DNA of 64,000 bases from Erwinia amylovora (GCF_017161565.1 NZ_CP066796.1:3596001-3660000), one strand, 5' to 3'. Shown: positions 12,140-23,555, counted from the first letter of the stretch. The notes: generated by a model not told the origin, from the letters alone. Translations and numbers: made by a program.

Positions 12140-12239
12140 AAAGTCGCTCTCTGTCAATCACTGCGCTGCGGGATGCCGAAGCGTTGGTGCAACCGCCGGC
12201 GGGTAAGAGAGAATTATCGGTTCCCATTCGCCCGCCGCT

Positions 12240-12278
12240 ATTGTATTTTTATTCACTATTAATGCATGAATATTGATA
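12240..12278. promoter_or_regulatory. Double ARG box (ArgR operator) between argB and argE
   Basis: Two 18-bp half-palindromic boxes, 12240-12257 and 12261-12278, are separated by 3 bp. On the minus strand they read TATCAATATTCATGCATT and AGTGAATAAAAATACAAT, nearly identical to the E. coli argE/argCBH operator as I recall it. ArgR with arginine bound would repress both argBGH and argE. Confidence 0.88.
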
Positions 12279-12304
12279 CTATCCTAACGCAAGGACTGTC
12301 AACA

Positions 12305-13456
12305 GTGAAGACAAAATTACCCAATTTTATTGAGATTTACCGCCAGTTGATTGCAACGCCATCAATCAGTGCTACCGACAGCGCGCTCGATCAAAGCAAT
12401 GAAACTTTAATCAATTTGCTCGGCGGCTGGTTCCGCGATCTTGGCTTCAGCGTTGAGGTACAGCCGGTTCCCGGCACGCGCAATAAATTCAATATGCTGG
12501 CCAGGAGCGGACAGGGTGCCGGCGGCCTGCTGCTGGCGGGCCATACCGACACCGTTCCCTTTGACGATGGCCGCTGGACGCGCGATCCCTTCACGCTTAA
12601 CGAGCATGACAATAAGCTGTACGGACTCGGCACCGCCGATATGAAAGGTTTCTTCGCCTTTATTTTAGACACGCTGCGTGATGTTGACCTGTCTGCGCTG
12701 AAAAAACCGCTGTACGTTCTGGCCACCGCCGACGAAGAAACGACGATGGCCGGTGCGAAATTCTTCTCTGAATCCACCGCTCTGCGCCCGGACTGCGCCA
12801 TCATTGGCGAACCAACCTCGCTAAAACCGGTGCGCGCGCATAAAGGCCATATCTCAAACGTCATCCGTATTCAGGGGCAGTCCGGCCACTCCAGCGATCC
12901 GGGCCGCGGCGTCAACGCCATTGAACTGATGCACGAATCCATCACCCGGTTAACGGGGCTGCGCAACACGCTGAAAGAGCGCTACCATCACGCGGGTTTT
13001 GCCATTCCTTACCCAACGATGAATTTTGGCCACATTCACGGCGGGGATGCGGCCAACCGTATCTGCGCCTGCTGCGAACTGCATATGGATATTCGGCCGC
13101 TGCCGGGCCTGACGCTAAGCGATCTCGACGGGCTGCTGAATGAGGCGCTGGCTCCGGTCAGCGCGCGCTGGCCGGGCCGTCTGACCGTTGGCGAGCTGCA
13201 CCCGCCCATTCCGGGCTACGAGTGTCCGCGTGACCACCAGCTGGTGCAGGTGGTTGAAAAACTGCTGGGTTGCGAAACCGAGGTGGTGAACTATTGCACC
13301 GAGGCGCCGTTTATTCAGCAAATCTGCCCAACGCTGGTGTTAGGCCCGGGATCGATCGACCAGGCGCATCAGCCGGATGAATTTATCGATACCGCCTTTA
13401 TCAAGCCAACGCGGGAATTAATTGCTCAGGTGGTGCACCACTTTTGCCATCATTAG
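12305..13456 (+). CDS. argE: Acetylornithine deacetylase ArgE
   Basis: Zinc-dependent M20-family hydrolase releasing acetate from N-acetylornithine. It is 383 aa from a GTG start (GTG-AAG-ACA-AAA), exactly the E. coli length, with AAGGA nine bases upstream. An ATG at 12266 would place the start inside the ArgR operator and is rejected. Metal-site motifs are [13 protein letters not shown] near residue 80, GTADMKG near 112 and DEE near 144. It is divergent from argB and shares its operator; ppc lies downstream on the same strand. Confidence 0.96.
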   Translation: MKTKLPNFIEIYRQLIATPSISATDSALDQSNETLINLLGGWFRDLGFSVEVQPVPGTRNKFNMLARSGQGAGGLLLAGHTDTVPFDDGRWTRDPFTLNEHDNKLYGLGTADMKGFFAFILDTLRDVDLSALKKPLYVLATADEETTMAGAKFFSESTALRPDCAIIGEPTSLKPVRAHKGHISNVIRIQGQSGHSSDPGRGVNAIELMHESITRLTGLRNTLKERYHHAGFAIPYPTMNFGHIHGGDAANRICACCELHMDIRPLPGLTLSDLDGLLNEALAPVSARWPGRLTVGELHPPIPGYECPRDHQLVQVVEKLLGCETEVVNYCTEAPFIQQICPTLVLGPGSIDQAHQPDEFIDTAFIKPTRELIAQVVHHFCHH

Positions 13457-13692
13457 GTCACGTCCGGGGGATTCAACTGTAAAAACAGCCAGTTGCCCCC
13501 GATTTAGATTATTCCTGGTAATTAGAATAATTAATCTCACTATCGCGCCGTTAAATGCTATAAATTTCTTGGACTTAGCCGCACCATACGACGTACCCAA
13601 GCCAATTGACGGACGGGGCTTTACGTGGCTAGATAACAGTCTCCGTCAGGGTGAAAAACGCGATAAATACCAGAAAGGGTGTCAGGGGTCAT

Positions 13693-16344
13693 ATGAACGA
13701 ACAATATTCCGCAATGCGAAGTAATGTCAGTATGCTCGGCAAACTGCTCGGGGATACGATTAAGGATGCGCTGGGAGAGAACATCCTCGACCGGGTAGAA
13801 ACCATTCGTCAACTCTCTAAGTCATCTCGTGCGGGTAATGACGCTCACCGTCAGCAACTGCTTTCCACGCTGCAAAATCTGTCTAACGATGAGCTGTTGC
13901 CGGTTGCGCGCGCTTTCAGCCAGTTTCTGAATCTGACCAACGTTGCCGAGCAGTACCACACCATTTCGCCTAACGGCGAGGGCGCAAAGAACCCGGAACT
14001 GCTGGCGAAGACTTTTCAGCGCCTGAAGCAGCAGCCGGGCCTGACCGAAGCTGCCGTTCATGAAGCACTTGGGTCCCTGTCGCTGGAGCTGGTGCTGACC
14101 GCGCACCCGACTGAAATTACGCGCCGTACCCTGATCCACAAGCTGGTGGAAGTGAACAGCTGCCTTAAGCAGCTGGACCACAATGACCTGTCAGACTACG
14201 AGCATGCACAGATCATGCGCCGCCTGCGTCAGCTGGTGGCTCAGGCGTGGCATACCGACGAAATCCGTAAATACCGTCCTTCACCGATCGATGAGGCCAA
14301 ATGGGGCTTCGCGGTGGTGGAAAACAGCCTGTGGGAAGGTGTCCCTCAGTTCCTGCGCGAGCTGAACGAGCAGGTGGAAGCCGCTTTTGGTTACACCCTG
14401 CCGGTCGACTTTGTCCCGGTGCAGTTTACCTCATGGATGGGAGGCGACCGTGACGGCAACCCGAACGTCACCGCCGATATCACCCGCCACGTCCTGCAAC
14501 TTAGCCGCTGGAAAGCGACCGACCTGTTCCTGCGCGATATCGCGGTACTGATTTCCGAGCTGTCGATGTCCGAGTGTACGCCGGAAGTGCGCGCACTGTG
14601 TGGCAACCCGGAAGCGCTGGAGCCGTACCGCGAGATCATGAAAAACCTGCGTAGCCAGCTGAACGGCACTCAGGCTTATCTGGCTGCCTGCCTGCAGGGC
14701 GAACGTGTAGCGCGCCCTGCCAACCTGCTGATCTCTAACGAACAGCTGTGGGCCCCGCTGTATACCTGCTACCAGTCATTGCAGGCCTGCGGCATGGGCA
14801 TTATCGCTAACGGCCAGCTGCTTGATACCCTGCGCCGCGTGAAGTGCTTTGGCGTGCCGCTGGTGCGCATCGATATCCGCCAGGAGAGTACCCGCCACAC
14901 CGAAGCGATTGCTGAAATCACCCGCTATCTCGGCCTGGGTGACTTCGAGAGCTGGTCAGAAGCCGACAAGCAGGCGTTTCTGATCCGCGAGCTGAATTCT
15001 AAACGCCCGTTGACGCCGCGTCAGTGGGAACCCAGCGCCGAAACCCAAGAGGTGCTGGATACCTGTCGCGTGGCCGCGGAAGCGCCACAAGGATCGATTG
15101 CGGCCTATGTTATCTCAATGGCGAAAACGCCGTCTGACGTGCTGGCGGTGCATCTGCTGTTGAAAGAAGCGGGGATTGGCTATGCCATGCCGGTGGCGCC
15201 GCTGTTTGAAACCCTCGACGACCTGAATAATGCCAACGAGGTAATGAGCCAGTTACTGAGTATCGACTGGTATCGCGGCCTGATTCAGGGCAAGCAGATG
15301 GTGATGATTGGTTACTCTGACTCGGCAAAAGATGCCGGTGTCATGGCGGCCAGCTGGGCGCAGTATCAGGCACAGGACGCGCTGATCAAAACCTGTGAGA
15401 AAGCCGGTATCACCCTGACGCTGTTCCACGGACGCGGCGGTAGCATTGGGCGCGGCGGCGCTCCGGCACATGCGGCGCTGCTGTCCCAGCCGCCGGGCAG
15501 CCTGAAAGGCGGGCTGCGCGTCACCGAACAGGGTGAGATGATCCGCTTCAAGTACGGCCTGCCGGAGGTGACCATCAGCAGCCTGTCGCTGTACACCGGG
15601 GCGATCCTCGAAGCCAACCTGTTGCCGCCGCCGGAGCCAAAGCCAGAGTGGATCAGCATTATGGATCGGCTGTCGGCGGTCTCCTGCAAGATGTACCGTG
15701 GCTATGTGCGTGAGCACGCGGACTTCGTGCCGTACTTCCGCTCTGCCACGCCAGAGCAGGAGCTGGCTAAACTGCCGCTTGGCTCCCGTCCGGCAAAACG
15801 CCGTCCCAGCGGCGGCGTTGAATCGCTACGTGCCATTCCGTGGATCTTCGCCTGGACGCAGAACCGCCTGATGCTGCCCGCCTGGCTCGGTGCCGGGGCT
15901 GCGCTCCAGCAGGCGATGGCAGACGGTCAACAGGACCAGCTGGAAGCCATGTGCCGCGACTGGCCATTTTTCTCTACCCGCCTGGGGATGCTGGAGATGG
16001 TGTTCTCGAAGGCCGACCTGTGGCTGGCGGAATATTACGATCAGCGCCTGGTCGATAAATCACTGTGGCCGTTGGGCAAACAGCTACGCGATCGGCTGGA
16101 GTCGGATATCAAAGCGGTGCTGACCATTGCCAACGATGCGCATCTGATGGCCGACCAGCCGTGGATTGCCGAGTCGATTGCGCTGCGTAATGTTTATACC
16201 GACCCGCTTAACGTATTGCAGGCCGAACTGCTGCACCGCTCACGCCAGCAGGAAGCAGCGGGCAGCGAGCCGGATGCCCGCGTCGAACAGGCGCTGATGG
16301 TGACTATTGCTGGCGTCGCGGCCGGAATGCGTAATACCGGTTAA
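13693..16344 (+). CDS. ppc: Phosphoenolpyruvate carboxylase Ppc
   Basis: Anaplerotic enzyme forming oxaloacetate from PEP and bicarbonate. It is 883 aa, identical in length to E. coli. The catalytic His is in VLTAHPTE near residue 138, and the Arg loop [12 protein letters not shown] is near residue 580-590. The C-terminus GMRNTG is conserved. The start [15 protein letters not shown] is the family start; an ATG 42 bp upstream is not. The 236 bp between argE and ppc holds only leader sequence. Confidence 0.98.
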   Translation: MNEQYSAMRSNVSMLGKLLGDTIKDALGENILDRVETIRQLSKSSRAGNDAHRQQLLSTLQNLSNDELLPVARAFSQFLNLTNVAEQYHTISPNGEGAKNPELLAKTFQRLKQQPGLTEAAVHEALGSLSLELVLTAHPTEITRRTLIHKLVEVNSCLKQLDHNDLSDYEHAQIMRRLRQLVAQAWHTDEIRKYRPSPIDEAKWGFAVVENSLWEGVPQFLRELNEQVEAAFGYTLPVDFVPVQFTSWMGGDRDGNPNVTADITRHVLQLSRWKATDLFLRDIAVLISELSMSECTPEVRALCGNPEALEPYREIMKNLRSQLNGTQAYLAACLQGERVARPANLLISNEQLWAPLYTCYQSLQACGMGIIANGQLLDTLRRVKCFGVPLVRIDIRQESTRHTEAIAEITRYLGLGDFESWSEADKQAFLIRELNSKRPLTPRQWEPSAETQEVLDTCRVAAEAPQGSIAAYVISMAKTPSDVLAVHLLLKEAGIGYAMPVAPLFETLDDLNNANEVMSQLLSIDWYRGLIQGKQMVMIGYSDSAKDAGVMAASWAQYQAQDALIKTCEKAGITLTLFHGRGGSIGRGGAPAHAALLSQPPGSLKGGLRVTEQGEMIRFKYGLPEVTISSLSLYTGAILEANLLPPPEPKPEWISIMDRLSAVSCKMYRGYVREHADFVPYFRSATPEQELAKLPLGSRPAKRRPSGGVESLRAIPWIFAWTQNRLMLPAWLGAGAALQQAMADGQQDQLEAMCRDWPFFSTRLGMLEMVFSKADLWLAEYYDQRLVDKSLWPLGKQLRDRLESDIKAVLTIANDAHLMADQPWIAESIALRNVYTDPLNVLQAELLHRSRQQEAAGSEPDARVEQALMVTIAGVAAGMRNTG

Positions 16345-16391
16345 CGCTGCGTCTGGCGCTGGCTATGCAGCTGGCCAGAAAATGCTCATTT

Positions 16392-16413
16392 TGCCCGGTC
16401 ATCAGACCGGGCA
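16392..16413 (+). terminator. Inverted repeat after ppc
   Basis: A perfect 9-bp stem TGCCCGGTC / GACCGGGCA with a 4-nt loop lies 47 bp after the ppc stop. No T-run follows on the plus strand, so termination may be weak. Confidence 0.5.
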
Positions 16414-16491
16414 TGGAGTGCGCATCACTCCCTGTCTCTCGCCGGGATGTGCCATGATAAGAACATTAACTCGATGAAAGCAGGGGTTAAA

Positions 16492-16609
16492 ATGGAAAAA
16501 TCACCGTCTATAAACACCACCGCTCACAGGCAGTGCACCTGGCCAAAGCCCTGGCCTGCCGTGAGATATTAAGTGCGTTGATATGATTGCTATTGGCCGC
16601 ACGCGCACA
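16492..16609 (+). pseudogene. Broken vapB-type antitoxin gene
   Basis: After a good Shine-Dalgarno (CAGGGG) an ATG opens MEK. If one A is restored in the following A-run, the text becomes MEKITVYKHHRSQAVHLAKALA, the DNA-binding start of VapB/AbrB-type antitoxins (compare ...NRSQAVRLPKALA). A later piece in another frame reads VDMIAIGRTRT, matching the VEVIAIGRTR block of the same family. At least one frameshift and stops separate the two pieces, and no toxin (VapC) follows, since metF begins in the opposite direction at once. I read this as the remnant of a type II toxin-antitoxin pair. The family assignment rests on short motifs. Confidence 0.65.
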
Positions 16610-16634
16610 AAGCCACCCTTTTTTTCCTGTGCCG

Positions 16635-17546
<912 letters not shown>

Positions 17547-17569
17547 TTACCTCATCGATCGCTGCCATT

Positions 17570-17601
17570 ACACGTCTATCCATTTAGACGTCCAGACATT
17601 C
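17570..17601. promoter_or_regulatory. MetJ operator of metF (four tandem MET boxes)
   Basis: On the minus strand four consecutive 8-mers read GAATGTCT, GGACGTCT, AAATGGAT and AGACGTGT, against the consensus AGACGTCT. MetJ dimers with S-adenosylmethionine bind such arrays cooperatively. The third box is the poorest. Confidence 0.85.
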
Positions 17602-17793
17602 AAAATGGATGAGTTCAGTTATTCAGTCAACAGATAAATGAATAACAGCCTTGACATCTTCTCACGCCCAGATGAGGAAATTTCAGGTATTGTAAAACAG
17701 CGACGATTTCAGAAGGCACCAGAGGCGATGAAGCAAGGGCAGCATTACCCCAACGTAGCGCATGGTACGCCGGGGCATGTCTTTAAGGTGATA

Positions 17794-20235
17794 TTACAGC
17801 AGCTGCGCCAGGCGGTTGAGATCTGACTGAATGGCTCCGGCAGTCACATCGCGCCCCGCCCCCGGCCCGCGGATCACCAGCGGATTATCACGATACCAGC
17901 GGCTTTCAATGGCGAAGACGTTATCACACGGCAGCAGCGCGGCCAGTGGATGATCGGCGCGTACCGCTTCCACGCCGACCCGCGCTTTTCCATTCGCATC
18001 GAAGCGTGCAACGTAACGCAGAACCAGCCCCATTTCCTGTGCAGCTTCAAAGCGTTGCAGCATCTGGTCGTTAAGCGCATCGCCATTGTCGAAGAAATGA
18101 TCCACGGAACCCGTCTGGCAATCCACCGGCACAAGGGACTCAACGCGTACCTGATCCGGTTCGATATCATAACCGGCTTCGCGGGCGAGGATCACCAGCT
18201 TGCGCATCACGTCCTGCCCGGAGAGATCGACACGCGGGTCCGGTTCGGTTAACCCCTGCTGCCAGGCCTGATCGACCAGCTCGGTAAACGGCACCGTACC
18301 GTCGAACTGTAAGAACAGCCATGACAGCGTGCCGGAGAAAATACCGCTAATTGACAGAATGCTGTCGCCGCTTTCACGCAGATCGCGCACCGTATGGTTT
18401 ACCGGTAATCCGGCCCCGACGGTAGCGTTATACAGCCAGTGCCCCCCGGTTTTGGCGAAAGCATCGCGGATCTGGCGATAGCTGTCGCTGGTTGAGGCTC
18501 CTGCCACTTTATTCGCACCGATGACGTGGAAACCGTAGCTGGCGAAGTCCAGATACTGCCCGGCCAGGATTTCACTGGCGGTGACGTCCAGCACCACCAG
18601 ATCGTCAAACGGGTGCGCGCGCATCCACAAGAACAGCGACTCCTCATCCTGTAATACCGCTTCATCTTCGAAGAAGGCCATTGCCCGGCTGGCGTCCAGC
18701 CCTTGGTAGCTCAGCAGGCTGCGGCGACTGTCCACCACCCCCGCCAGAATATACTCAAACCCGGTACGGGCGGAAATCGTTTCCTGCTCGCGGGCAAACA
18801 GCTCCAGCCAGCGTGAACCGATATTGCCTTTGCCAAACAGCACCAGGCCGATCTGCTTTTCTGCGCGGAACAGCGTCTGATGCAGTCCGCGAATAAGATG
18901 CTCGGTTGGCCCGACGCGCAGCACCGCCACCAGGCTGATGCCGTCCTGCGACTGCCAGATAAACTCAACCGGCTGGTCTTTCATCTGCTGCCAGAAGCGG
19001 TGGCTGTGCAGCGGATTACGGCAAACGCCCGCCCCGACCATCGCCACCAGCGCCATGCTCTCGCGCAGCTGTAAGCGCCCCGGAAGAGCGGCATCCTGTA
19101 ACAGGGTTAGCGCGCTGTTTACCACTTCCGAGGTGTAACAAAGCTGAAGCAGATTACGGTCGGGATGGATGCCGGTTGCCAGCGGACGCACCTGGGCGCG
19201 CTGCAGCAGCTGGTCAATCTCTTTATGCAGACTGGCAAAGTCATGCTGCGCCGGCACCTGGAACTCAATCAGACAGACATCATCATGGCTGGTCACGATG
19301 CGCGCGCCGGTGCCCGAGGCCAGTACGCGCTCAATGCGCGTCGACCCCTGCTCCGGCTGGTAGCTACAGCGCAGTTGAAGATCGATGTCGCTCCCGGAGA
19401 CCGGCTGCAGGGTGCGGCTATGCAGCACCGGAGCCGCCAGACGCGCCAGCTCGCTGGCTTCATCCAGCCGCAGCAGCGGCAGCAGGCAGGCATCTTTTAC
19501 CTTGCGCGGGTCAGCGCTGTATACACCGGCAACGTCACTCCAGATGGTCACGCGTGTTACGCCCGCCAGCGCGCCGATTTGCGTTGCCGAATAGTCACTG
19601 CCGTTACGCCCCAGTAACACCGTCTCACCGGCATCATTGCCACAGATAAAGCCTGTTACCACCATGCGCTGTGACGGATACTGCGCCATCAGCTGTTGCA
19701 GCAGCGGCAATGATTTTACTTCATCCACCTGCGGCTGAACCGCACGCTCGGCGCGTAAGAAATCGCGAGCATCCAGGCAAGCCGCTTCGATATCGCGCAG
19801 CGTCAGTACCGCTGACATCAGGCGCGCCGACCAGATTTCGCCGTGCCCTACCACCTCGGCGTAGATGGCATCGGTCATAACGCCATCCAGCAACGCCGCG
19901 AGTTTTTCAAGGTCAGAAATCAATTCAGCAATCAGCGTGGCGGCAACGTCCGGCGGTAGCAGGCTGCTAATCAGGTCACTCTGGTAACGCCGCAGCGCCT
20001 GTTGCACCTGATGGGCAGACAGCCGATCGCTCTGGCTCAGTTTGAGCCAGCTGATCAGCTGGTTGGTGGTACTGCCCGCTGCCGATACCACCATCAAATC
20101 GCCCGGCTGACTGTATTCCGCCATGATCCCGGCAACGCGCTGGTAGCATTTGGCATCAGCCAGGCTGCTGCCACCAAATTTGTGCAACTGCCGTGAACTG
20201 CCCGCCTTCGCTACTGCTGAATAACTCATGCTCAC
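17794..20235 (-). CDS. metL: Bifunctional aspartokinase II / homoserine dehydrogenase II MetL
   Basis: Catalyses the first and third steps from aspartate toward methionine. It is 813 aa (E. coli 810). The N-terminal aspartokinase domain (KFGGSSLAD; GRNGSDYSATQIGA) is followed by a regulatory linker, and a homoserine dehydrogenase domain starts with the NAD motif LFGKGNIGS near residue 465 and includes the GANKVAG block. The start overlaps the metB stop by 4 bp, giving a translationally coupled metBL operon as in E. coli. Confidence 0.97.
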   Translation of the reverse strand: MSMSYSAVAKAGSSRQLHKFGGSSLADAKCYQRVAGIMAEYSQPGDLMVVSAAGSTTNQLISWLKLSQSDRLSAHQVQQALRRYQSDLISSLLPPDVAATLIAELISDLEKLAALLDGVMTDAIYAEVVGHGEIWSARLMSAVLTLRDIEAACLDARDFLRAERAVQPQVDEVKSLPLLQQLMAQYPSQRMVVTGFICGNDAGETVLLGRNGSDYSATQIGALAGVTRVTIWSDVAGVYSADPRKVKDACLLPLLRLDEASELARLAAPVLHSRTLQPVSGSDIDLQLRCSYQPEQGSTRIERVLASGTGARIVTSHDDVCLIEFQVPAQHDFASLHKEIDQLLQRAQVRPLATGIHPDRNLLQLCYTSEVVNSALTLLQDAALPGRLQLRESMALVAMVGAGVCRNPLHSHRFWQQMKDQPVEFIWQSQDGISLVAVLRVGPTEHLIRGLHQTLFRAEKQIGLVLFGKGNIGSRWLELFAREQETISARTGFEYILAGVVDSRRSLLSYQGLDASRAMAFFEDEAVLQDEESLFLWMRAHPFDDLVVLDVTASEILAGQYLDFASYGFHVIGANKVAGASTSDSYRQIRDAFAKTGGHWLYNATVGAGLPVNHTVRDLRESGDSILSISGIFSGTLSWLFLQFDGTVPFTELVDQAWQQGLTEPDPRVDLSGQDVMRKLVILAREAGYDIEPDQVRVESLVPVDCQTGSVDHFFDNGDALNDQMLQRFEAAQEMGLVLRYVARFDANGKARVGVEAVRADHPLAALLPCDNVFAIESRWYRDNPLVIRGPGAGRDVTAGAIQSDLNRLAQLL

Positions 20236-21392
20236 CTCTTGGCCGCAACCTGAAACGCATTATCCAGATCGGCGATTAAATCTTCATGATCTTCAATTCC
20301 CACCGAAATCCGCAGTAACGTTTCGGCAATGCCCGCCGCGGCGCGTGCTGCGGCCGACATGCCGGCATGCGTCATGGTGGCGGTATGGGAAATCAGGCTT
20401 TCCACGCCGCCCAGCGATTCCGCCAGAGTGAATAATTGCAGCGCTTTGAGAAAACGGCGCAGCGTTGCCTCGTCACCATCCAGCTCAAAACTCAGCATTG
20501 CGCCAAAGCCTTTTTGTTGAGTAAGTGCAAACTGATGCCCGGCGTTCTCCGGCAGCGAAGGATGATACAACTTTTTCACCAGCGGTTGTTGCTTCAGGTA
20601 ATCGACAATCGCCAGTGCATTACGTTGTGCTGCGGCCATACGCGGAGACAGTGTGCGCAGCCCACGCAGCAGCAGGTAGCTGTCAAACGCCGCACCGGTT
20701 ACGCCGATATTGTTAGCCCACCAGGCAAGCTCGGTAACATGCTGCGGGTCTTTGGCAATCACCGCCCCGGCCACCACATCGGAGTGACCGTTGAGATATT
20801 TCGTGCAGGAGTGAATAACCAGGTCAGCACCCAGCGCCAGCGGGTTTTGCAATGCCGGGCTAAGGAAGGTGTTATCCACAACGCTGATCGCGCCAGCCGC
20901 CGCCGCCGCCTGACAGATGCTGGCAATATCAACCACGCGCAGCAGCGGGTTGCTCGGGCTTTCAATCAGGACCAGCTTCGGTTTCTGCGCCAGCGCGGCC
21001 TGTAACGCAGCTTCGTCGCCCTGGTCGACAAATTCCACGCGATAAGCACCGCGCTTACTCAGGCTATCAAAAAGGCGGTAGCTGCCACCGTAACAGTCGT
21101 GCGGCGCGACCAGCAGGTCGCCCGGCTGCAGAAACACCGTGCACACCAGATGAATCGCTGACATCCCGGTGTTAGTCATGACCGCCCCGGATCCCCCCTC
21201 CAGCTCCGCCAGAGCACGCTGCACCACATCACGTGTCGGGTTGCCCCGGCGAGAGTAGTCATGAACGCGCGGCTGATTGAATTCGGTGAAGTTATAGGTG
21301 CTGGACAGGTGAATAGGGGGGACAACGCAGCCATACTGCTCGTCATCATTCAAACCGCTACGTACTGCAATGGTTGCCTGTTTACGCGTCAT
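20232..21392 (-). CDS. metB: Cystathionine gamma-synthase MetB
   Basis: PLP enzyme joining O-succinylhomoserine and cysteine. It is 386 aa, as in E. coli. The PLP-lysine motif IHSCTKYLNGHSD lies near residue 198 and the phosphate-binding TNTGMSA near residue 79. It is the first gene of metBL and divergent from metJ, with a four-box MetJ operator between. Confidence 0.97.
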   Translation of the reverse strand: MTRKQATIAVRSGLNDDEQYGCVVPPIHLSSTYNFTEFNQPRVHDYSRRGNPTRDVVQRALAELEGGSGAVMTNTGMSAIHLVCTVFLQPGDLLVAPHDCYGGSYRLFDSLSKRGAYRVEFVDQGDEAALQAALAQKPKLVLIESPSNPLLRVVDIASICQAAAAAGAISVVDNTFLSPALQNPLALGADLVIHSCTKYLNGHSDVVAGAVIAKDPQHVTELAWWANNIGVTGAAFDSYLLLRGLRTLSPRMAAAQRNALAIVDYLKQQPLVKKLYHPSLPENAGHQFALTQQKGFGAMLSFELDGDEATLRRFLKALQLFTLAESLGGVESLISHTATMTHAGMSAAARAAAGIAETLLRISVGIEDHEDLIADLDNAFQVAAKR

Positions 21393-21450
21393 GGTGCATC
21401 AGTTCCTGCTGGAGAATAGAGAAAGCGTATAGAGTAAACAGCCGGAAGAT

Positions 21451-21482
21451 AGACGTCAATACATCTGGACTTCTAAATGTCT
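21451..21482. promoter_or_regulatory. MetJ operator of metBL / metJ (four tandem MET boxes)
   Basis: Consecutive 8-mers AGACGTCA, ATACATCT, GGACTTCT and AAATGTCT match the MET box consensus in perfect 8-bp register. They sit between the divergent metB and metJ genes, so both should be repressed. Confidence 0.88.
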
Positions 21483-21635
21483 TTGCGTATAGATTGAGCA
21501 GAAACGCAATAACCGTTAGAATTATGCCAATATAGCCCGGAAAAAGTGGTGCCATCCCGATGTGACAGCCACTGACTTCGGGCATAATTCACCAAATTTC
21601 GGCATTTCTCATTATACATATGACTAAGGTATCTC

Positions 21636-21953
21636 ATGGCTGAATGGAACGGCGAATATATCAGCCCTTACGCCGAACACGGCAAGAAGAGCGAGCAGGT
21701 AAAAAAAATTACGGTATCCATTCCGTTGAAAGTACTGAAAATTCTGACCGACGAGCGCACCCGCCGCCAGGTGAATAACCTGCGTCATGCCACCAACAGC
21801 GAACTGTTGTGCGAAGCATTTCTGCATGCGTTCACCGGTCAACCCCTGCCGGACGATGTCGATCTGCGCAAAGAGCGCAGTGACGAAATCCCCGAAGAGG
21901 CAAAAGCGATCATGCGGGCTATGGGCGTCGATCCCGACAGCTGGGAATACTGA
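21636..21953 (+). CDS. metJ: Methionine repressor MetJ
   Basis: Ribbon-helix-helix repressor that uses S-adenosylmethionine as corepressor. It is 105 aa, the family length, with the DNA-contacting beta strand KKITVSIP at residues 23-30 and the helix [22 protein letters not shown]. It is divergent from metB. Its targets visible here are the two MET-box arrays at metF and metB/metJ. Confidence 0.98.
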   Translation: MAEWNGEYISPYAEHGKKSEQVKKITVSIPLKVLKILTDERTRRQVNNLRHATNSELLCEAFLHAFTGQPLPDDVDLRKERSDEIPEEAKAIMRAMGVDPDSWEY

Positions 21954-22253
21954 GCACGCACAAACCGGTTATCAGGTCGGGCAGCTGTTGTCATAGCAGG
22001 TGCCCACCCTGTCCTCGTTTCTTCATTGCCTGTCGGATGGCCACTACGCCTGCAACGGTCCGGTTATCCGCGCGGCCATTTAGCCGGGTCAGTCATAAAT
22101 GAGAAATCAGAGACGAAGTTAGCTCTAATTCACCGCTTTTTTTACAAATTCGTTCAAAGGTTTACCTGTATACTGATATTTAACACATGCTATCAAGATA
22201 ACAAATATGTTCACAATAACAGCCGGAACGTTATGGCCCATTGCAATAATGGC
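21954..22253. other. Intergenic stretch after metJ
   Basis: About 300 bp with no convincing gene. Base composition shifts from GC-rich backbone near metJ to clearly AT-rich by about 22,100. One open frame here has no recognisable protein and no good ribosome site. Confidence 0.5.
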
Positions 22254-23021
22254 TCAGGCTAATTTGGCATGAAGCAGATGCGTAATATACAAAGTTTAAG
22301 ATCAATCACCCAGAAAAATCGCCCAGCTTAACAGCTTTTTCCCAACGGGGGAGGTAGAATTGACCAGCCTGATATTGGTCACAAAGAAAAGAATGAAGTT
22401 GAGATAAACACCTGGTTTACATGACCAGCATCCGTCGTGCCGGTAAGAATAAAAATCATCAAAATTGAAAAGATGATACTAATGGCAGAAAATAAACTGA
22501 ATTCGAATGTATCTCTGAAGCAGTAAACTATCATCCCCTACGAAAATGACAGACAATTAAAATCTGAACGAATATCCGGCTCATAAACCCATCCTCCCTT
22601 ATCAGTATGAAAGTCATACCCCGCCATATAAGAGAGAAAGAAGTCATGGTTAAGATCGGCGGTATTCGCTTTATTTTTGTGACAAAATAAACGCTGTAAA
22701 TAGCAAACTGTAGAATTACACCTCAGAAACGAGGTACCCCGATGCCATTGAAATAACAGAAAAATATGTTTTCGCCAACAAGGGCACAAGGTATCAGTAT
22801 ATATCCATCCTGCTAAATCGCGCGGTAACAATCAACTCTGAATAATATATTCCCGTAAAAAATATATCAATGCGGTTATTATCGTCCGCAAAACTCGCTA
22901 ATGAAGAATGTGAAATATGAGATAATGCGTAGTGGAAAAAGGAAGGGGTTGCAAACACATGTTCAAGGAAAACGATGAATGAAGCAAGCCCCCTTAAAAC
23001 CTGTAAATAACTCTTTCTCAC
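22254..23021 (-). pseudogene. Decayed acyltransferase-3 (OafA/NodX-like) membrane protein gene
   Basis: Starting at a GTG (23021), the minus strand encodes RKSYLQVLRGLASFIVFLEHVF, the first transmembrane segment of acyltransferase-3 proteins, including the RG and the H of the catalytic motif. About 700 bp on, another frame reads LSWAIFLGD-stop-S-stop-TLYITHLLHA, the family's C-terminal block (LGDISYSLYLTH) with two nonsense codons. The centre contains stops and frameshifts, and the whole is about 770 bp where 1,000-1,100 is normal, so internal deletion is likely. Living relatives O-acetylate or succinylate O-antigen, exopolysaccharide or lipids. The AT-rich composition suggests lateral acquisition, then decay. 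Confidence 0.75.
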
Positions 23022-23276
23022 AATCGCTTGTCTTAAGCTATATCTGCGGACTGAGGTTTTTTTTAGATACTGTTATATATCTTTATCACAAATAATCGAA
23101 TTCTTGTTATTTTCTGACATCCGACAGGTCATGCGGGGCAAATTTGTGTCTTTTATCCAGGTTTTATCGATTGCTCCGGGAAGCGTCATGCCTCTGCAGC
23201 AACCGACATTTCTGACATCGTGTAAAATTCCCCCGGTCAGGCACACAGCATCGCCGCCATTGACTGAATAAACGCC
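23022..23276. other. AT-rich spacer between the acyltransferase relic and rpmE
   Basis: No gene is supported here. It contains a run of eight T near 23,057-23,064 without an associated stem, and no recognisable RNA. Confidence 0.4.
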
Positions 23277-23277
23277 A

Positions 23278-23306
23278 TAAAAAAACCCAGCCGAAGCCGG
23301 GTTTTC
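23278..23306 (-). terminator. Rho-independent terminator of rpmE
   Basis: On the minus strand: stem AACCCGGC / GCTGGGTT (one G-T pair) with a TTCG tetraloop, followed by seven T. It lies 37 bp beyond the rpmE stop. Confidence 0.88.
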
Positions 23307-23342
23307 TTGCATCCGAAACGGTAAACGTTTCTGGCGGATTGC

Positions 23343-23555
23343 TTATTTGCTGCCTGGGATGCTGAAACGCTTGTTGAAGCGATCCACACGACCACCGCTG
23401 GCAACGTCACGCTGCTTACCGGTATAGAACGGGTGGCAGTTGCCGCACACGTCCAGGTTCAGGTCATGACCCACGGTAGAGCGGGTTTTGATTTCGTTAC
23501 CGCAAGAACATTTAGCAGTAACTTCAGCGTAATTTGGGTGAATACCTTTTCTCAT
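23343..23555 (-). CDS. rpmE: 50S ribosomal protein L31 (zinc-binding form)
   Basis: 70 aa. The four zinc ligands C16, C18, C37 and C40 are all present (KCSCGN and DVCGNCHPF), so this is the C+ paralogue used when zinc is plentiful. It is divergent from priA, as in E. coli, and ended by a strong terminator. Confidence 0.98.
   Translation of the reverse strand: MRKGIHPNYAEVTAKCSCGNEIKTRSTVGHDLNLDVCGNCHPFYTGKQRDVASGGRVDRFNKRFSIPGSK

Noticed and set aside
17638..17826. 62-codon frame between metF and metL
   Set aside because: It overlaps the end of metL and has no similarity; this is leader DNA of metF.
22026..22262. 78-codon frame downstream of metJ
   Set aside because: No recognisable motif or ribosome site, and it runs into the AT-rich decayed region.
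23073..23312. 79-codon minus-strand frame between the acyltransferase relic and rpmE
   Set aside because: It overlaps the rpmE terminator and resembles nothing known.
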